Notes under the pieces: generated by a model
Seen by the model: only the letters and a program-made list of their open reading frames with translations
The model's database searches: none
Told to the model about the DNA's origin: nothing
Part shown: in pieces, positions 50,330 to 63,500 of the stretch
Layout: each line of letters starts with the position of its first letter
How positions within the stretch are numbered: the stretch's first letter is position 1
Assembly (NCBI GenBank): GCA_033782935.1
Contig: JAWQEG010000166.1
Location: 1,082,001 to 1,146,000, forward strand
Source of the DNA: Petrolisthes cinctipes
Taxonomy: Eukaryota; Arthropoda; Malacostraca; Decapoda; Porcellanidae
Direction: 5' to 3'
Length of the DNA stretch: 64,000 nucleotides
Position numbers and translations under genes: made by a program

Positions 50330-53318
50330 CGATTTTTAGTATGTGTTGGGCCTATATTTTGAAAATATTCTTGCACTGAGTAGGCATGTACTGATCGTTT
50401 CTGGGACCCCAAAATATCGATTTTTCGGGTGTTTTGAGCCTGAATTTGAGATATAAACGGGTACAGAAGATGCATGCACATATTGGCTTTGGGCACCTAA
50501 AATATCGATTTTGAGCATGTTTTGGGCCTGTATTTTGAAAATACTCTAACTAGGAGTAGGCATGTACAGATCTCTTCTGGGACCCAAAAATATCAAATTT
50601 TTGGGTGTTTTGAGCCTGAATTTGAGATATAAACGGGTACAGAAGATGCATGCACATATCTAACTTTGGACACTTAAAATATCGATTTTTAGCATGTTTT
50701 GAGCCTATATTTTGAAAACATTCTAGCTCTGACTAGACATGTACAGATCGCTTCTGGGACCCAAAATTATCAAATTTTCGGGTGTTTTAAGGTTGAATTT
50801 GAGATATAAACGAGTGCAGAAGATGCATACACATGTTGACTTTGGGCACCTTAAATATCGATTTTCAGCATGTTTTGGGCCTGCATCTGAGTAGGCATGT
50901 ACAGATCGCTTTTGGGACCCCAAAATATCGAATTTTCGGGTGTTTTGAGCCTGAATTTGAGATATAAACGGGTACAAAAGATGCATGCACATAACGACTT
51001 TTGGGCACCTAAAATATCGATTTTGAGCATGTTTTGGGTCTGTATCTTGAAAACATTCTAACTAGGAGTAGGGATGTACAGATCGCTTCTAGGACCCAAA
51101 AATACCGAATTTTTGGGTGTTTTGAGCCTGAATTTGAGATATAAACGGGTACAGAAGATGCATGCACATATCGACTTTGGACACTTAAAATATCGATTTT
51201 TAGCATGTTTTGAGCCTATATTTTGAAAACATTCTGGCACTGACTAGACATAGTACAGATCACATCTGGGACCCAAAATTATCGAATTTTCGGATGTTTT
51301 GAGGTTGAATTTGAGATATAAACGAGTGCAGAAGATGTATACACATGTTGACTTTGGGTACCTAAAATATCGATTTTTAGCATGTTTTGGGCCTGCATCT
51401 GAGTAGGCATGTACAGATCGCTTGTGGGACCCCAAAATATCAAATTTTCGGGTGTTTGGAGCCTGAATTTGAGATATAAACGAGTACAGAAGTTGCATGC
51501 ACATATCGACTTTTGGGCACCTAAAAGATCGATTTTCAGTATGTTTGAGCCTGTATTTTGAAAATACTCTAACACGGAGTAGGCATGTAAAGTTCGTTTC
51601 TGCGACCCCAAAAAATCGAATTTTCGGGTGTTTTGGGCCTGAATTTGAGATATCGACTTTGGGGACCTAAAATATCGATTTTTAGCATGTTTTGGGCCTA
51701 TATTGTGAAAATATTCTAGCACTACGTAGGCATGTACAGATTACTTCTGGGACCCCAAAATATCGAATTTTTGGGTGTTTTGAGCCTGAATTTGAGATAT
51801 AAACGGATACAGATGATGCATGCACATATCGACTTTGGACACTTAAAATATCGATTTTTAGCATGTTTTGAGCCTATATTTTGAAAAAATTCTAGCACTG
51901 AGTAGGCATGTACAGATCGCTTCTGGGACCCAAAAATATCGAATTTTCGGGTATTTTGAGGTTAAATTTGGGATATAAACGGGTATAAAAGATGCATGCA
52001 CATATCGACTTTGGGGGACCTAAAATATCGATTTTGAGCATGTTTTTTGTCTGTATCTTGAAAACATTCTAACTAGGAGTAGTGATGTACAGATCGCTTC
52101 TGGGACCCAAAAATACCAAATTTTCGGGTGTTTTTAGCCTGAATTTGAGATATCGACTTTGGGCACCTAAAATATCGATTTTTAGCATGTTTTGGGCCTA
52201 TATTTTGAAAATATTCTAGCACTGAGTAGGCATTTACAGATCGCTTCTGGGACCCCAAAAATCGAATTTTCGGGTGTTTTGAGCCTGAATTTGAGATATA
52301 AACGGGTACAGAAGATGCATGCACATATCGACTTTTGGGAACCTAAAATATCGATTTTGAGCATGTTTTTTGTCTGTATCTTGAAAACATTCTAACTAGG
52401 CGTAGTGATGTACAGATCGCTTCTGGGACCCAAAAATACCGAATTTTCGGGTGTTTTGAGCCTGGATTTGAGATATAAACGGGTACAGAAGATGCATGCA
52501 CATATCGAATTTGGACACTTAAAATATCGATTTTCAGCATGTTCTGGGCCTGTATTTTGAAAACATTCTAGCACTGAGTAGGCATGTACAGATCGCGTCT
52601 GGGACCCCAAAATATCGAGTTTTTTGGTGTTTTGGGCCTGAATTTGAGATATCGACTTTGGGCACCTAAAATATCGATTTTTAGCATGTTTTGGGCTTAT
52701 ATTTTGAAAATATTCTAGCACTGAGTAGGCATGTACAGATCGCTTCAGAGACCCCAAAATATCGAATTTTCGGGTGTTTTGAGCCTGAATTTGAGATATA
52801 AACGGGTACAGAAGATGCATGCACATATTGACTTTGGGCACCTAAAATATCGATTTTCAGCATGTTTTGGGCCTGTATTTTGAAAATACTCTAACTAGGA
52901 GTAGGCATGTACAGTTCGCTTCTGGGAACCCAAAATATCGAATTTTAGGGTGTTTTTGGCATGAATTTGAGATATCGACTTTGGGCACCTAAAATATCGA
53001 TTTTTAGCATGTTTTGGGCCTATATTTTGAAAATATTCTAGCACTGAGTAGGCATGTACAGATCGCTTCTGGGACCCCAAAATATCGAATTTTCGGGTGT
53101 TTTGAGCCTGAATTTGAGATATAAACGGGTACAGAAGATGCATGCACATATCGACTTTTGGGGACCTAAAATATCGATTTTGACCATGTTTTTTGTCTGT
53201 ATCTTGAAAACATTCTAACTAGGAGTAGTGATGTACAGATCGCTTCTGGGACCCCAAAATATCGAGTTTTTGGGTGTTTTGGACCTGAATTTGAGATATC
53301 GACTTTGGGCACCTAAAA
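50330..53318. repeat. Longer HOR of about 2958-2992 bp, copy 1
   Basis: Landmarks recur 2957-2958 bp downstream: 50723 and 53680, 51009 and 53966, 51682 and 54640, 52073 and 55031. Leftward of about 53600 the spacing is 2992 bp because copy 2 lost 35 bp there. The copy combines 159-bp, 147-bp and full monomers. Edges approximate. Confidence 0.75.
52173..53318. repeat. 7-monomer HOR (1146 bp), copy 1
   Basis: Measured from TATCGATTTT to the equivalent base 1146 bp on. It shares the block of two full monomers, a 147-bp monomer, a full monomer and a 147-bp monomer with the other copies. Its sixth monomer (around 53030-53200) is of a different subtype from that in the copies at 55131, 58248 and 59394. 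Confidence 0.8.
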
Positions 53319-55985
53319 TATCGATTTTTAGTATGTTTTGGGCCTATATTTTGAAAATATTCTTGCACTGAGTAGGCATGTACTGATCGTTTCTGGGACC
53401 CCAAAATATCGATTTTTCGGGTGTTTTGAGCCTGAATTTGAGATATAAACGGGTACAGAAGATGCATGCACATATTGACTTTGGGCACCTAAAATATCGA
53501 TTTTGAGCATGTTTTGGGCCTGTATTTTGAAAATACTCTAACTAGGAGTAGGCATGTACAGATCTCTTCTGGGACCCAAAAATATCAAATTTTTGGGTGT
53601 AGATGCATGCACATATCTAACTTTGGACACTTAAAATATCGATTTTTAGCATGTTTTGAGCCTATATTTTGAAAACATTCTAGCTCTGACTAGATATGTA
53701 CAGATCGCTTCTGGGACCCAAAATTATCAAATTTTCGGGTGTTTTAAGGTTGAATTTGAGATATAAACGAGTGCAGAAGATGCATACACATGTTGACTTT
53801 GGGCCCCTAAAAAATCGATTTTCATCATGTTTTGGGCCTGCATCTGAGTAGGCATGTACAGATCGCTTTTGGGACCCCAAAATATGGAATTTTCGGGTGT
53901 TTTGAGCCTGAATTTGAGATATAAACGGGTACAAAAGATGCATGCACATAAAGACTTTTGGGCACCTAAAATATCGATTTTGAGCATGTTTTGGGTCTGT
54001 ATCTTGAAAACATTCTAACTAGGAGTAGGGATGTACAGATCGCTTCTAGGACCCAAAAATACCGAATTTTCGGGTGTTTTGAGCCTGAATTTGAGATATA
54101 AAAGGGTACAGAAGATGCATGCACATATCGACTTTGGACACTTAAAATATCGATTTTTAGCATGTTTTGAGCCTATATTTTGAAAACATTCTGGCATTGA
54201 CTAGACATAGTACAGATCACATCTGGGACCCAAAATTATCGAATTTTCGGGTGTTTTGAGGTTGAATTTGAGATATAAACGAGTGCAGAAGATGCATACG
54301 CATGTTGACTTTGGGTACCTAAAATATCGATTTTTAGCATGTTTTGGGCCTGCATCTGAGTAGGCATGTACAGATCGCTTGTGGGACCCCAAAATATCAA
54401 ATTTTCGGGTGTTTGGAGCCTGAATTTGAGATATAAACGAGTACAGAAGTTGCATGCACATATCGACTTTTGGGCACCTAAAAGATCGATTTTCAGTATG
54501 TTTTGAGCCTGTATTTTGAAAATACTCTAACACGGAATAGGCATGTACAGTTCGTTTCTGCGACCCCAAAAAATCGAATTTTCGGGTGTTTTGGGCCTGA
54601 ATTTGAGATATCGACTTTGGGGACCTAAAATATCGATTTTTAGCATGTTTTGGGCCTATATTGTGAAAATATTCTAGCACTACGTAGGCATGTACAGATT
54701 ACTTCTGGGACCCCAAAATATCGAATTTTCGGGTGTTTTGAGCCTGAATTTGAGATATAAACGGGTACAGATGATGCATGCACATATCGACTTTGGACAC
54801 TTAAAATATCGATTTTTAGCATGTTTTGAGCCTATATTTTGAAAAAATTATAGCACTGAGTAGGCATGTACAGATCGCTTCTGGGACCCAAAAATATCGA
54901 ATTTTCGGGTATTTTGAGGTTAAATTTGGGATATAAACGGGTACAGAAGATGCTTGCACATATTGACTTTTGGGGACCTAAAATATCGATTTTGAGCATG
55001 TTTTTTGTCTGTATCTTGAAAACATTCTAACTAGGAGTAGGGATGTACAGATCGCTTCTTGGACCCCAAAATATCGAGTTTTTGGGTGTTTTGGACCTGA
55101 ATTTGAGATATCGACTTTGGGCACCTAAAATATCGATTTTTAGCATGTTTTGGGCCTATATTTTGAAAATATTCTAGCACTGAGTAGGCATGTACAGATC
55201 GCTTCTGGGACCCCAAAAATCGAATTTTCGGGTGTTTTGAGCCTGAATTTGAGATATAAACGGGTACAGAAGATGCATGCACATATCGACTTTTGGGGAC
55301 CTAAAATATCGATTTTGAGCATGTTTTTTGTCTGTATCTTGAAAACATTCTAACTAGGAGTAGTGATGTACAGATCGCTTCTGGGACCCAAAAATACCGA
55401 ATTTTCGGGTGTTTTGAGCCTGGATTTGAGATATAAACGGGTACAGAAGATGCATGCACATATCGAATTTGGACACTTAAAATGTCGATTTTCAGCATGT
55501 TTTGGGCCTGTATTTTGAAAACATTCTAGCACTGAGTAGGCATGTACAGATCGCGTCTGGGACCCCAAAATATCGAGTTTTTTGGTGTTTTGGGCCTGAA
55601 TTTGAGATATCGACTTTGGGCACCTAAAATATCGATTTTTAGCATGTTTTGGGCCTATATTTTGAAAATATTCTAGCACTGAGTAGGCATGTACAGATCG
55701 CTTCAGAGACCCCCAAATATCGAATTTTCGGGTGTTTTGAGCCTGAATTTGAGATATAAACGGGTACAGAAGATGCATGCACATATTGACTTTGGGCACC
55801 TAAAATATCGATTTTCAGCATGTTTTGGGCCTGTATTTTGAAAATACTCTAACTAGGAGTAGGCATGTACAGTTCGCTTCTGGGAACCCAAAATATCGAA
55901 TTTTAGGGTGTTTTTGGCCTGAATTTGAGATATCGACTTTGGGCACCTAAAATATCGATTTTTAGCATGTTTTGGGCCTATATTT
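53319..55985. repeat. Longer HOR of about 2958 bp, copy 2
   Basis: Follows copy 1 in monomer order until about 55985, where it reads TTTAAAAATATTCTTTCACTG while copy 1 has TTTGAAAATATTCTAGCACTG. It carries a private 35-bp deletion at 53600/53601. Confidence 0.75.
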
Positions 55986-56276
55986 TAAAAATATTCTTTC
56001 ACTGAGTAGTCATGTACAGATCGCTTCTTGGACCCAAAAATACCGAATTTTCGGGTGTTTTGAGTCTGAATTTGAGATATAAACGGGTACAGAAGATGCA
56101 TGCACATATCGACTTTTGGGCACCTAAAATATAGATTTTGAGGATATTTTGGGTCTGTATCTTGAAAACATTCTAACTAGGAGTAGGGATGTACAGATCG
56201 CTTCTTGGACCCCAAAATATCGAGTTTTTGGGTGTTTTGGACCTGAATTTGAGATATCGACTTTGGGCACCTAAAA
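55131..56276. repeat. 7-monomer HOR (1146 bp), copy 2
   Basis: The seven monomer lengths measured between successive TATCGATTTT-type starts are 176, 176, 147, 176, 147, 177 and 147 bp, summing to 1146. The sixth monomer has the TATAGATTTTGAGGATATTT variant at its end. Confidence 0.88.
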
Positions 56277-57422
56277 TATCGATTTTTAGCATGTTTTGGG
56301 CCTATATTTTGAAAATATTCTAGCACTGAGTAGGCATTTACAGATCGCTTCTGGGACCCCAAAAATCGAATTTTCGGGTGTCTTGAGCCTGAATTTGAGA
56401 TATAAACGGGTACAGAAGATGCATGCACATATCGACTTTTGGGGACCTAAAATATCGATTTTGAGCATGTTTTTTGTCTGTATCTTGAAAACATTCTAAC
56501 TAGGAGTAGTGATGTACAGATCGCTTCTGGGACCCAAAAATACCGAATTTTCGGGTGTTTTGAGCCTGGATTTGAGATATAAACGGGTACAGAAGATGCA
56601 TGCACATATCGAATTTGGACACTTAAAATGTCGATTTTCAGCATGTTTTGGGCCTGTATTTTGAAAACATTCTAGCACTGAGTAGGCATGTACAGTTCGC
56701 GTCTGGGACCCCAAAATATCGAGTTTTTTGGTGTTTTGGGCCTGAATTTGAGATATCGACTTTGGGCACCTAAAATATCGATTTTTAGCATGTTTTGGGC
56801 CTATATTTTGAAAATATTCTAGCACTGAGTAGGCATGTACAGATCGCTTCAGAGACCCCCAAATATCGAATTTTCGGGTGTTTTGAGCCTGAATTTGAGA
56901 TATAAACGGGTACAGAAGATGCATGCACATATTGACTTTGGGCACCTAAAATATCGTTTTTCAGCATGTTTTGGGCCTGTATTTTGAAAATACTCTAACT
57001 AGGAGTAGGCATGTACAGTTCGCTTCTGGGAACCCAAAATATCGAATTTTAGGGTGTTTTTGGCCTGAATTTGAGATATCGACTTTGGGCACGTAAAATA
57101 TCGATTTTTAGCATGTTTTGGGCCTATATTTTGAAAATATTCTAGCACTGAGTAGGCATGTACAGATCGCTTCTGGGACCCCAAAATATCGAATTTTCGG
57201 GTGTTTTGAGCCTGAATTTGAGATATAAACGGGTACAGAAGATGCATGCACATATCGACTTTTGGGGACCTAAAATATCGATTTTGAGCATGTTTTTTGT
57301 CTGTATCTTGAAAACATTCTAACTAGGAGTAGTGATGTACAGATCGCTTCTGGGACCCCAAAATATCGAGTTTTTGGGTGTTTTGAACCTGAATTTGAGA
57401 TATCGACTTTGGGCACCTAAAA
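56277..57422. repeat. 7-monomer HOR (1146 bp), copy 3
   Basis: Directly adjoins copy 2 with the same arrangement of full and 147-bp monomers. Private changes include GTGTCTTGAGCC near 56379 and GGCACGTAAAATATC near 57089. Its sixth monomer matches the subtype in copy 1 rather than copy 2. Confidence 0.83.
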
Positions 57423-58247
57423 TATCGATTTTTAGCATGTTTTGGGCCTATATTTTGAAAATATTCTAGCACTGAGTAGGCATGTACAGATCGCTTCTGG
57501 GACCCCAAAATATCGAATTTTCGGGTGTTTGGAGCCTGAATTTGAGATATAAACGGGTACAGAAGATGCATGCACATATCGACTTTTGGGCACTTAAAAG
57601 ATCGATTTTCAGTATGTTTTGGGCCTGTATTTTGAAAATACTCTAACACGGAGTAGGCATGTACAGTTCGCTTCTGGGACCCCAAAATATCTAATTTTCG
57701 GGTGTTTTGGGCCTGAATTTGAAATATCGACTTTGGGGACCTAAAATATCGATTTTTAGCATGTTTTGGGCCTATATTTTAAAAATATTCTGGCACTGAG
57801 TAGTCATGTACAGATCGCTTCTGGGACCCCAAAATACCGAATTTTCGGGTGTTTTGAGCCTGAATTTGAGATATAAACGGGTGCAGAAGATGCATGCACA
57901 TATCGACTTTTGGGCACCTAAAATATCGATTTTTAGCATGTTTTGGGTCTGTATCTTGAAAACATTCTAACTAGGAGTAGGAATGTACAGATCGCTTCTT
58001 GGACCCAAAAATACCGAATTTTCGGGTGTTTTGAGCCTGAATTTGAGATATAAACGGGTACAGAAGATGCATGCACATATCGACTTTTGGGCACCTAAAA
58101 TATAGATTTTGAGGATATTTTGGGTCTGTATCTTGAAAACATTCTAACTAGGAGTAGGGATGTACAGATCGCTTCTTGGACCCCAAAATATCGAGTTTTT
58201 GGGTGTTTTGGACCTGAATTTGAGATATCGACTTTGGGCACCTAAAA
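57423..58247. repeat. Interposed five-monomer block (825 bp) between 7-mer HOR copies
   Basis: An 825-bp stretch of the same satellite, comprising full monomers and 147-bp forms, that separates copies 3 and 4. It carries the AAAAGATCGATTTTCAGTATG subtype near 57597 and a GAAATATCGAC 147-bp monomer near 57723. Both also occur in the 60-63 kb part of the window. Confidence 0.75.
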
Positions 58248-59393
58248 TATCGATTTTTAGCATGTTTTGGGCCTATATTTTGAAAATATTCTAGCACTGA
58301 GTAGGCATGTACAGATCGCTTCTGGGACCCCAAAAATCGAATTTTCGGGTGTTTTGAGCCTGAATTTGAGATATAAACGGGTACAGAAGATGCATGCACA
58401 TATCGACTTTTGGGGACCTAAAATATCGATTTTGAGCATGTTTTTTGTCTGTATCTTGAAAACATTCTAACTAGGAGTAGTGATGTACAGATCGCTTCTG
58501 GGACCAAAAAATACCGAATTTTCGGGTGTTTTGAGCCTGGATTTGAGATATAAACGGGTACAGAAGATGCATGCACATATCGAATTTGGACACTTAAAAT
58601 GTCGATTTTCAGCATGTTTTGGGCCTGTATTTTGAAAACATTCTAGCACTGAGTAGGCATGTACAGATCGCGTCTGGGACCCCAAAATATCGAGTTTTTT
58701 GGTGTTTTGGGCCTGAATTTGAGATATCGACTTTGGGCACCTAAAATATCGATTTTTAGCATGTTTTGGGCCTATATTTTGAAAATATTCTAGCACTGAG
58801 TAGGCATGTACAGATCGCTTCATAGACCCCCAAATATCGAATTTTCGGGTGTTTTGAGCCTGAATTTGAGATATAAACGGGTACAGAAAATGCATGCACA
58901 TATTGACTTTGGGCACCTAAAATATCGATTTTCAGCATGTTTTGGGCCTGTATTTTGAAAATACTCTAACTAGGAGTAGGCATGTACAGTTCGCTTCTGG
59001 GAACCCAAAATATCGAATTTTAGGGTGTTTTTGGCCTGAATTTGAGATATCGACTTTGGGCACCTAAAATATCGATTTTTAGCATGTTTTGGGCCTATAT
59101 TTTAAAAATATTCTGGCACTGAGTAGTCATGTACAGATCGCTTCTTGGACCCAAAAATACCGAATTTTCGGGTGTTTTGAGTCTGAATTTGAGATATAAA
59201 CGGGTACAGAAGATGCATGCACATATCGACTTTTGGGCACCTAAAATATAGATTTTGAGGATATTTTGGGTCTGTATCTTGAAAACATTCTAACTAGGAG
59301 TAGGGATGTACAGATCGCTTCTTGGACCCCAAAATATCGAGTTTTTGGGTGTTTTGGACCTGAATTTGAGATATCGACTTTGGGCACCTAAAA
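58248..59393. repeat. 7-monomer HOR (1146 bp), copy 4
   Basis: Same order and lengths as copy 2. Single-base private differences include GGGACCAAAAAATACC near 58501 and CTTCATAGACCCCC near 58819. Confidence 0.87.
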
Positions 59394-60539
59394 TATCGAT
59401 TTTTAGCATGTTTTGGGCCTATATTTTGAAAATATTCTAGCACTGAGTAGGCATGTACAGATCGCTTCTGGGACCCCAAAAATCGAATTTTCGGGTGTTT
59501 TGAGCCTGAATTTGAGATATAAACGGGTACAGAAGATGCATGCACATATCGACTTTTGGGGACCTAAAATATCGATTTTGAGCATGTTTTTTGTCTGTAT
59601 CTTGAAAACATTCTAACTAGGAGTAGTGATGTACAGATCGCTTCTGGGACCCAAAAATACCGAATTTTCGGGTGTTTTGAGCCTGGATTTGAGATATAAA
59701 CGGGTACAGAAGATGCATGCACATATCGAATTTGGACACTTAAAATGTCGATTTTCAGCATGTTTTGGGCCTGTATTTTGAAAACATTCTAGCACTGAGT
59801 AGGCATGTACAGATCGCGTCTGGGACCCCAAAATATCGAGTTTTTTGGTGTTTTGGGCCTGAATTTGAGATATCGACTTTGGGCACCTAAAATATCGATT
59901 TTTAGCATGTTTTGGGCCTATATTTTGAAAATATTCTAGCACTGAGTAGGCATGTACAGATCGCTTCAGAGACCCCCAAATATCGAATTTTCGGGTGTTT
60001 TGAGCCTGAATTTGAGATATAAACGGGTACAGAAGATGCATGCACATATTGACTTTGGGCACCTAAAATATCGATTTTCAGCATGTTTTGGGCCTGTATT
60101 TTGAAAATACTCTAACTAGGAGTAGGCATGTACAGTTCGCTTCTGGGAACCCAAAATATCGAATTTTAGGGTGTTTTTGGCCTGAATTTGAGATATCGAC
60201 TTTGGGCACCTAAAATATCGATTTTTAGCATGTTTTGGGCCTATATTTTAAAAATATTCTGGCACTGAGTAGTCATGTACAGATCGCTTCTTGGACCCAA
60301 AAATACCGAATTTTCGGGTGTTTTGAGTCTGAATTTGAGATATAAACGGGTACAGAAGATGCATGCACATATCGACTTTTGGGCACCTAAAATATAGATT
60401 TTGAGGATATTTTGGGTCTGTATCTTGAAAACATTCTAACTAGGAGTAGGGATGTACAGATCGCTTCTTGGACCCCAAAATATCGAGTTTTTGGGTGTTT
60501 TGGACCTGAATTTGAGATATCGACTTTGGGCACCTAAAA
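59394..60539. repeat. 7-monomer HOR (1146 bp), copy 5
   Basis: Directly adjoins copy 4 and follows the same order, ending at the TATCGATTTT start at 60540. After this the series changes to the TCTCAAAATTTCG subtype near 60621 and irregular order resumes. Confidence 0.87.
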
Positions 60540-63500
60540 TATCGATTTTTAGCATGTTTTGGGCCTATATTTTGAAAATATTCTAGCACTGAGTAGGCAT
60601 GTACAGATCGCTTCTGGGACCTCAAAATTTCGAATTTTCGGGTGTTTTGAGCCTGAATTTGAGATATAAACGTGTACAGAAGATGCATGCACATATCGAC
60701 TTTGGACACTTAAAATATCGATTTTTATCATGTTTTGAGCCTATATTTTGAAAACATTCTAGCACTGACTAGACATGTACAGATCTCTTCTGGGACCCAA
60801 AATTATCAAATTTTTGGGTGTTTTGAGGTTGAATTTGAGATATAAACGAGTGCAGAAGATGCATACACATGTTGACTTTGGGCACCTAAAATATCGATTT
60901 TCAGCATGTTTTGGGCCTGCATCTGAATAGTCATGTACCAATCGTTTCTGGGACCCCAAAATATCGAATTTTCGGGTGTTTTAAGGTTGAATTTGAGATA
61001 TAAACGGGTACAGAAGATGCATGCACATATCGACTTTTGGGCACCTAAAAGATCGATTTTCATTATGTTTTGGGCCTTTATTTTGAAAATACTCTAACTC
61101 GGAGTAGGCATGTACAGTTCGCTTCTGGGACCCCAAAATATCGAATTTTCGGGTGTTTTGGGCCTGAATTTGAAATATCGACTTTGGGCACCTAAAATAT
61201 CGATTTTTAGCATGTTTTGGGCCTATATTTTAAAAATATTCTGGCACTGAGTAGGCATGTACAGATCGCTTCTGGGACCCCAAAATATCGAATTTTCGGG
61301 TGTTTTGAGCCTGAATTTGAGATATAAACGGGTACAGAAGATGCATGCACATATCGACTTTTGGGCACCTAAAATATCGATTTTGAGCATATTTTTTGTC
61401 TGTATCTTGAAAACATTCTAACTAGGAGTAGGGATGTACAGATCGCTTCTGGGACCCAAAAATACCGAATTTTCGGGTGTTTGGAGCCTGAATTTGAGAT
61501 ATAAACGGGTACAGAAGAAGCATGAACATATCGACTTTGGACACTTATAATATCGATTTTTAGCATGTTTTGAGCCTATATTTTGAAAACATTCTAGCAC
61601 TGACTAGACATGTACAGATCGCTTCTGGGACCCAAAATTATCAAATATTCGGGTGTTTTGAGGTTAAATTTGAGATATAAACGAGTGCAGAAGATGCATA
61701 CACATGTTGACTTTGGGCACGTAAAATATCGATTTTCAGCATGTTTTGGGCCTGCATCTGAGTAGGCATGTACAGATCGCTTCTGGGACCCCAAAATATC
61801 GAATTTTCGGGTGTTTGGAGCCTGAATTTGAGATATAAACGGGTACAGAAGATGCATGCACATATCGACTTTTGGGCACCTAAAAGATCGATTTTCAGTA
61901 TGTTGTGGGCCTGTATTTTGAAAATACTCTAACTCGGAGTAGGCATGTACAGTTCGCTTCTGGGACCCCAAAATACCGAATTTTTGGGTGTTTTGGGCCT
62001 GAATTTGAAATATCGACTTTGGGCACCTAAACTATCGATTTTTAGCATGTTTTGGGCCTATATTTTAAAAATATTCTGTCACTGAGTAAGCATGTACAGA
62101 TCGCTTCTGGGACCCCAAAATATCGAATTTTCGGGTGTTTTGAGTCTGAATTTAAAATATAAAAGGGTACAGAAGATGCATGCACATATCGACTTTTGGG
62201 CACCTAAAATATCGATTTTGAGCATGTTTTGGGTCTGTATCTTGAAAACATTCTAACTAGGAGTAGGGATGTACAGATCGCTTCTGGGACCCAAAAATAC
62301 CGAATTTTCGGGTGTTTTGAGCCTTAATTTGAGATATAAACGGGTACAGAAGATGCATGCACATATCGACTTTGGACACTTAAAATATCGATTTTCAGCA
62401 TGTTTTTGGCCTGTATTTTGAAAACATTCTAGCACTGAGTAGGCATGTACAGATCGCTTCTGGTGTTTTGAGGTTGAATTTGAGATATAAACGAGTGCAG
62501 ACGATGCATACACATGTTGACTTTGGGCACCTAAAATATCGATTTTCAGCATGTTTTGGGCATGCATCTAAGTAGGCATGTACAGATCGCTTCTGGGACC
62601 CCAAAATATCGAATTTTCGTGTGTTTGGAGCCTGAATTTGAGATATAAACGGGTACAGAAGATGCATGCACATATCGACTTTTGGGCACCTAAAAGATCG
62701 ATTTTCAATATGTTTTGGGCCTGTATTTTGAAAATACTCTAACACGGAGTAGGCATTTACAGTTCGCTTCTGGGACCCCAAGATATAGATTTTTCGGGTG
62801 TTTTGGGCCTGAATTTGATATAGCGACTTTTGGGCACCTAAAATATCGATTTTTAGCATGTTTTGGGCCTATATTTTAAAAATATTCTGGCACTGAGTAG
62901 GCATGTACAGATCGATTCTGGGACTCCAAAATATCGAATTTTCGGGTCTTTTGAGCCTGAATTTGTGATATAAACGGGTACAGAAGATGCATTCACATAT
63001 CGACTTTTGGGCACCTAAAATATCGATTTTGAGCATGTTTTGGGTCCGTATATTGAAGACATTCTAACTAGGAGTAGGGATGTACAGATCGCGTCTTGGA
63101 CTCAAAAATACCGAATTTTTGGGTGTTTTGAGCCTGAATTTGAGATATAAACGGGTACAGAAGATGCATGAACATATCGAATATGGACACTTAAAATATC
63201 GATTTTTACCATGTTTTGAGCCTATATTTTGAAAACATTCTAGCACTGACTAGACATGTACAGATCGCTTCTGGGACAAAAAATTATCGAATTTTCGGGT
63301 GTTTTGAGGTTGAATTTGAGATATAAACGAGTGCAGCAGATACACATGTTCAATTTGGGTACCTAAAATTTCGATTTTTAACATTTTTTGGGCCTGCATC
63401 TGAGTAGGCATGTACAGATCGCTTCTGAGACCCCAAAATATCGAATTTTCGGGTGTTTGGAGCCTGAATTTGAGATATAAACGGGTACAGAAGATGCATG

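Larger units (their letters stand above)
50875..63410. repeat. 159-bp monomer subtype (18-bp deletion), about 8 dispersed copies
   Basis: Recognised by CCTGCATCTGAGTAGG or close forms near 50880, 51393, 53838, 54350, 60917, 61752, 62566 and 63397. The TTTTGAAAATATTCTAGC-like segment of half A is shortened by 18 bp. One measured unit, 50856 to 51015, is 159 bp because its other half carries one extra T. These monomers are usually preceded by the GAGTGCAGAAGATGCATACAC subtype. Confidence 0.82.
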
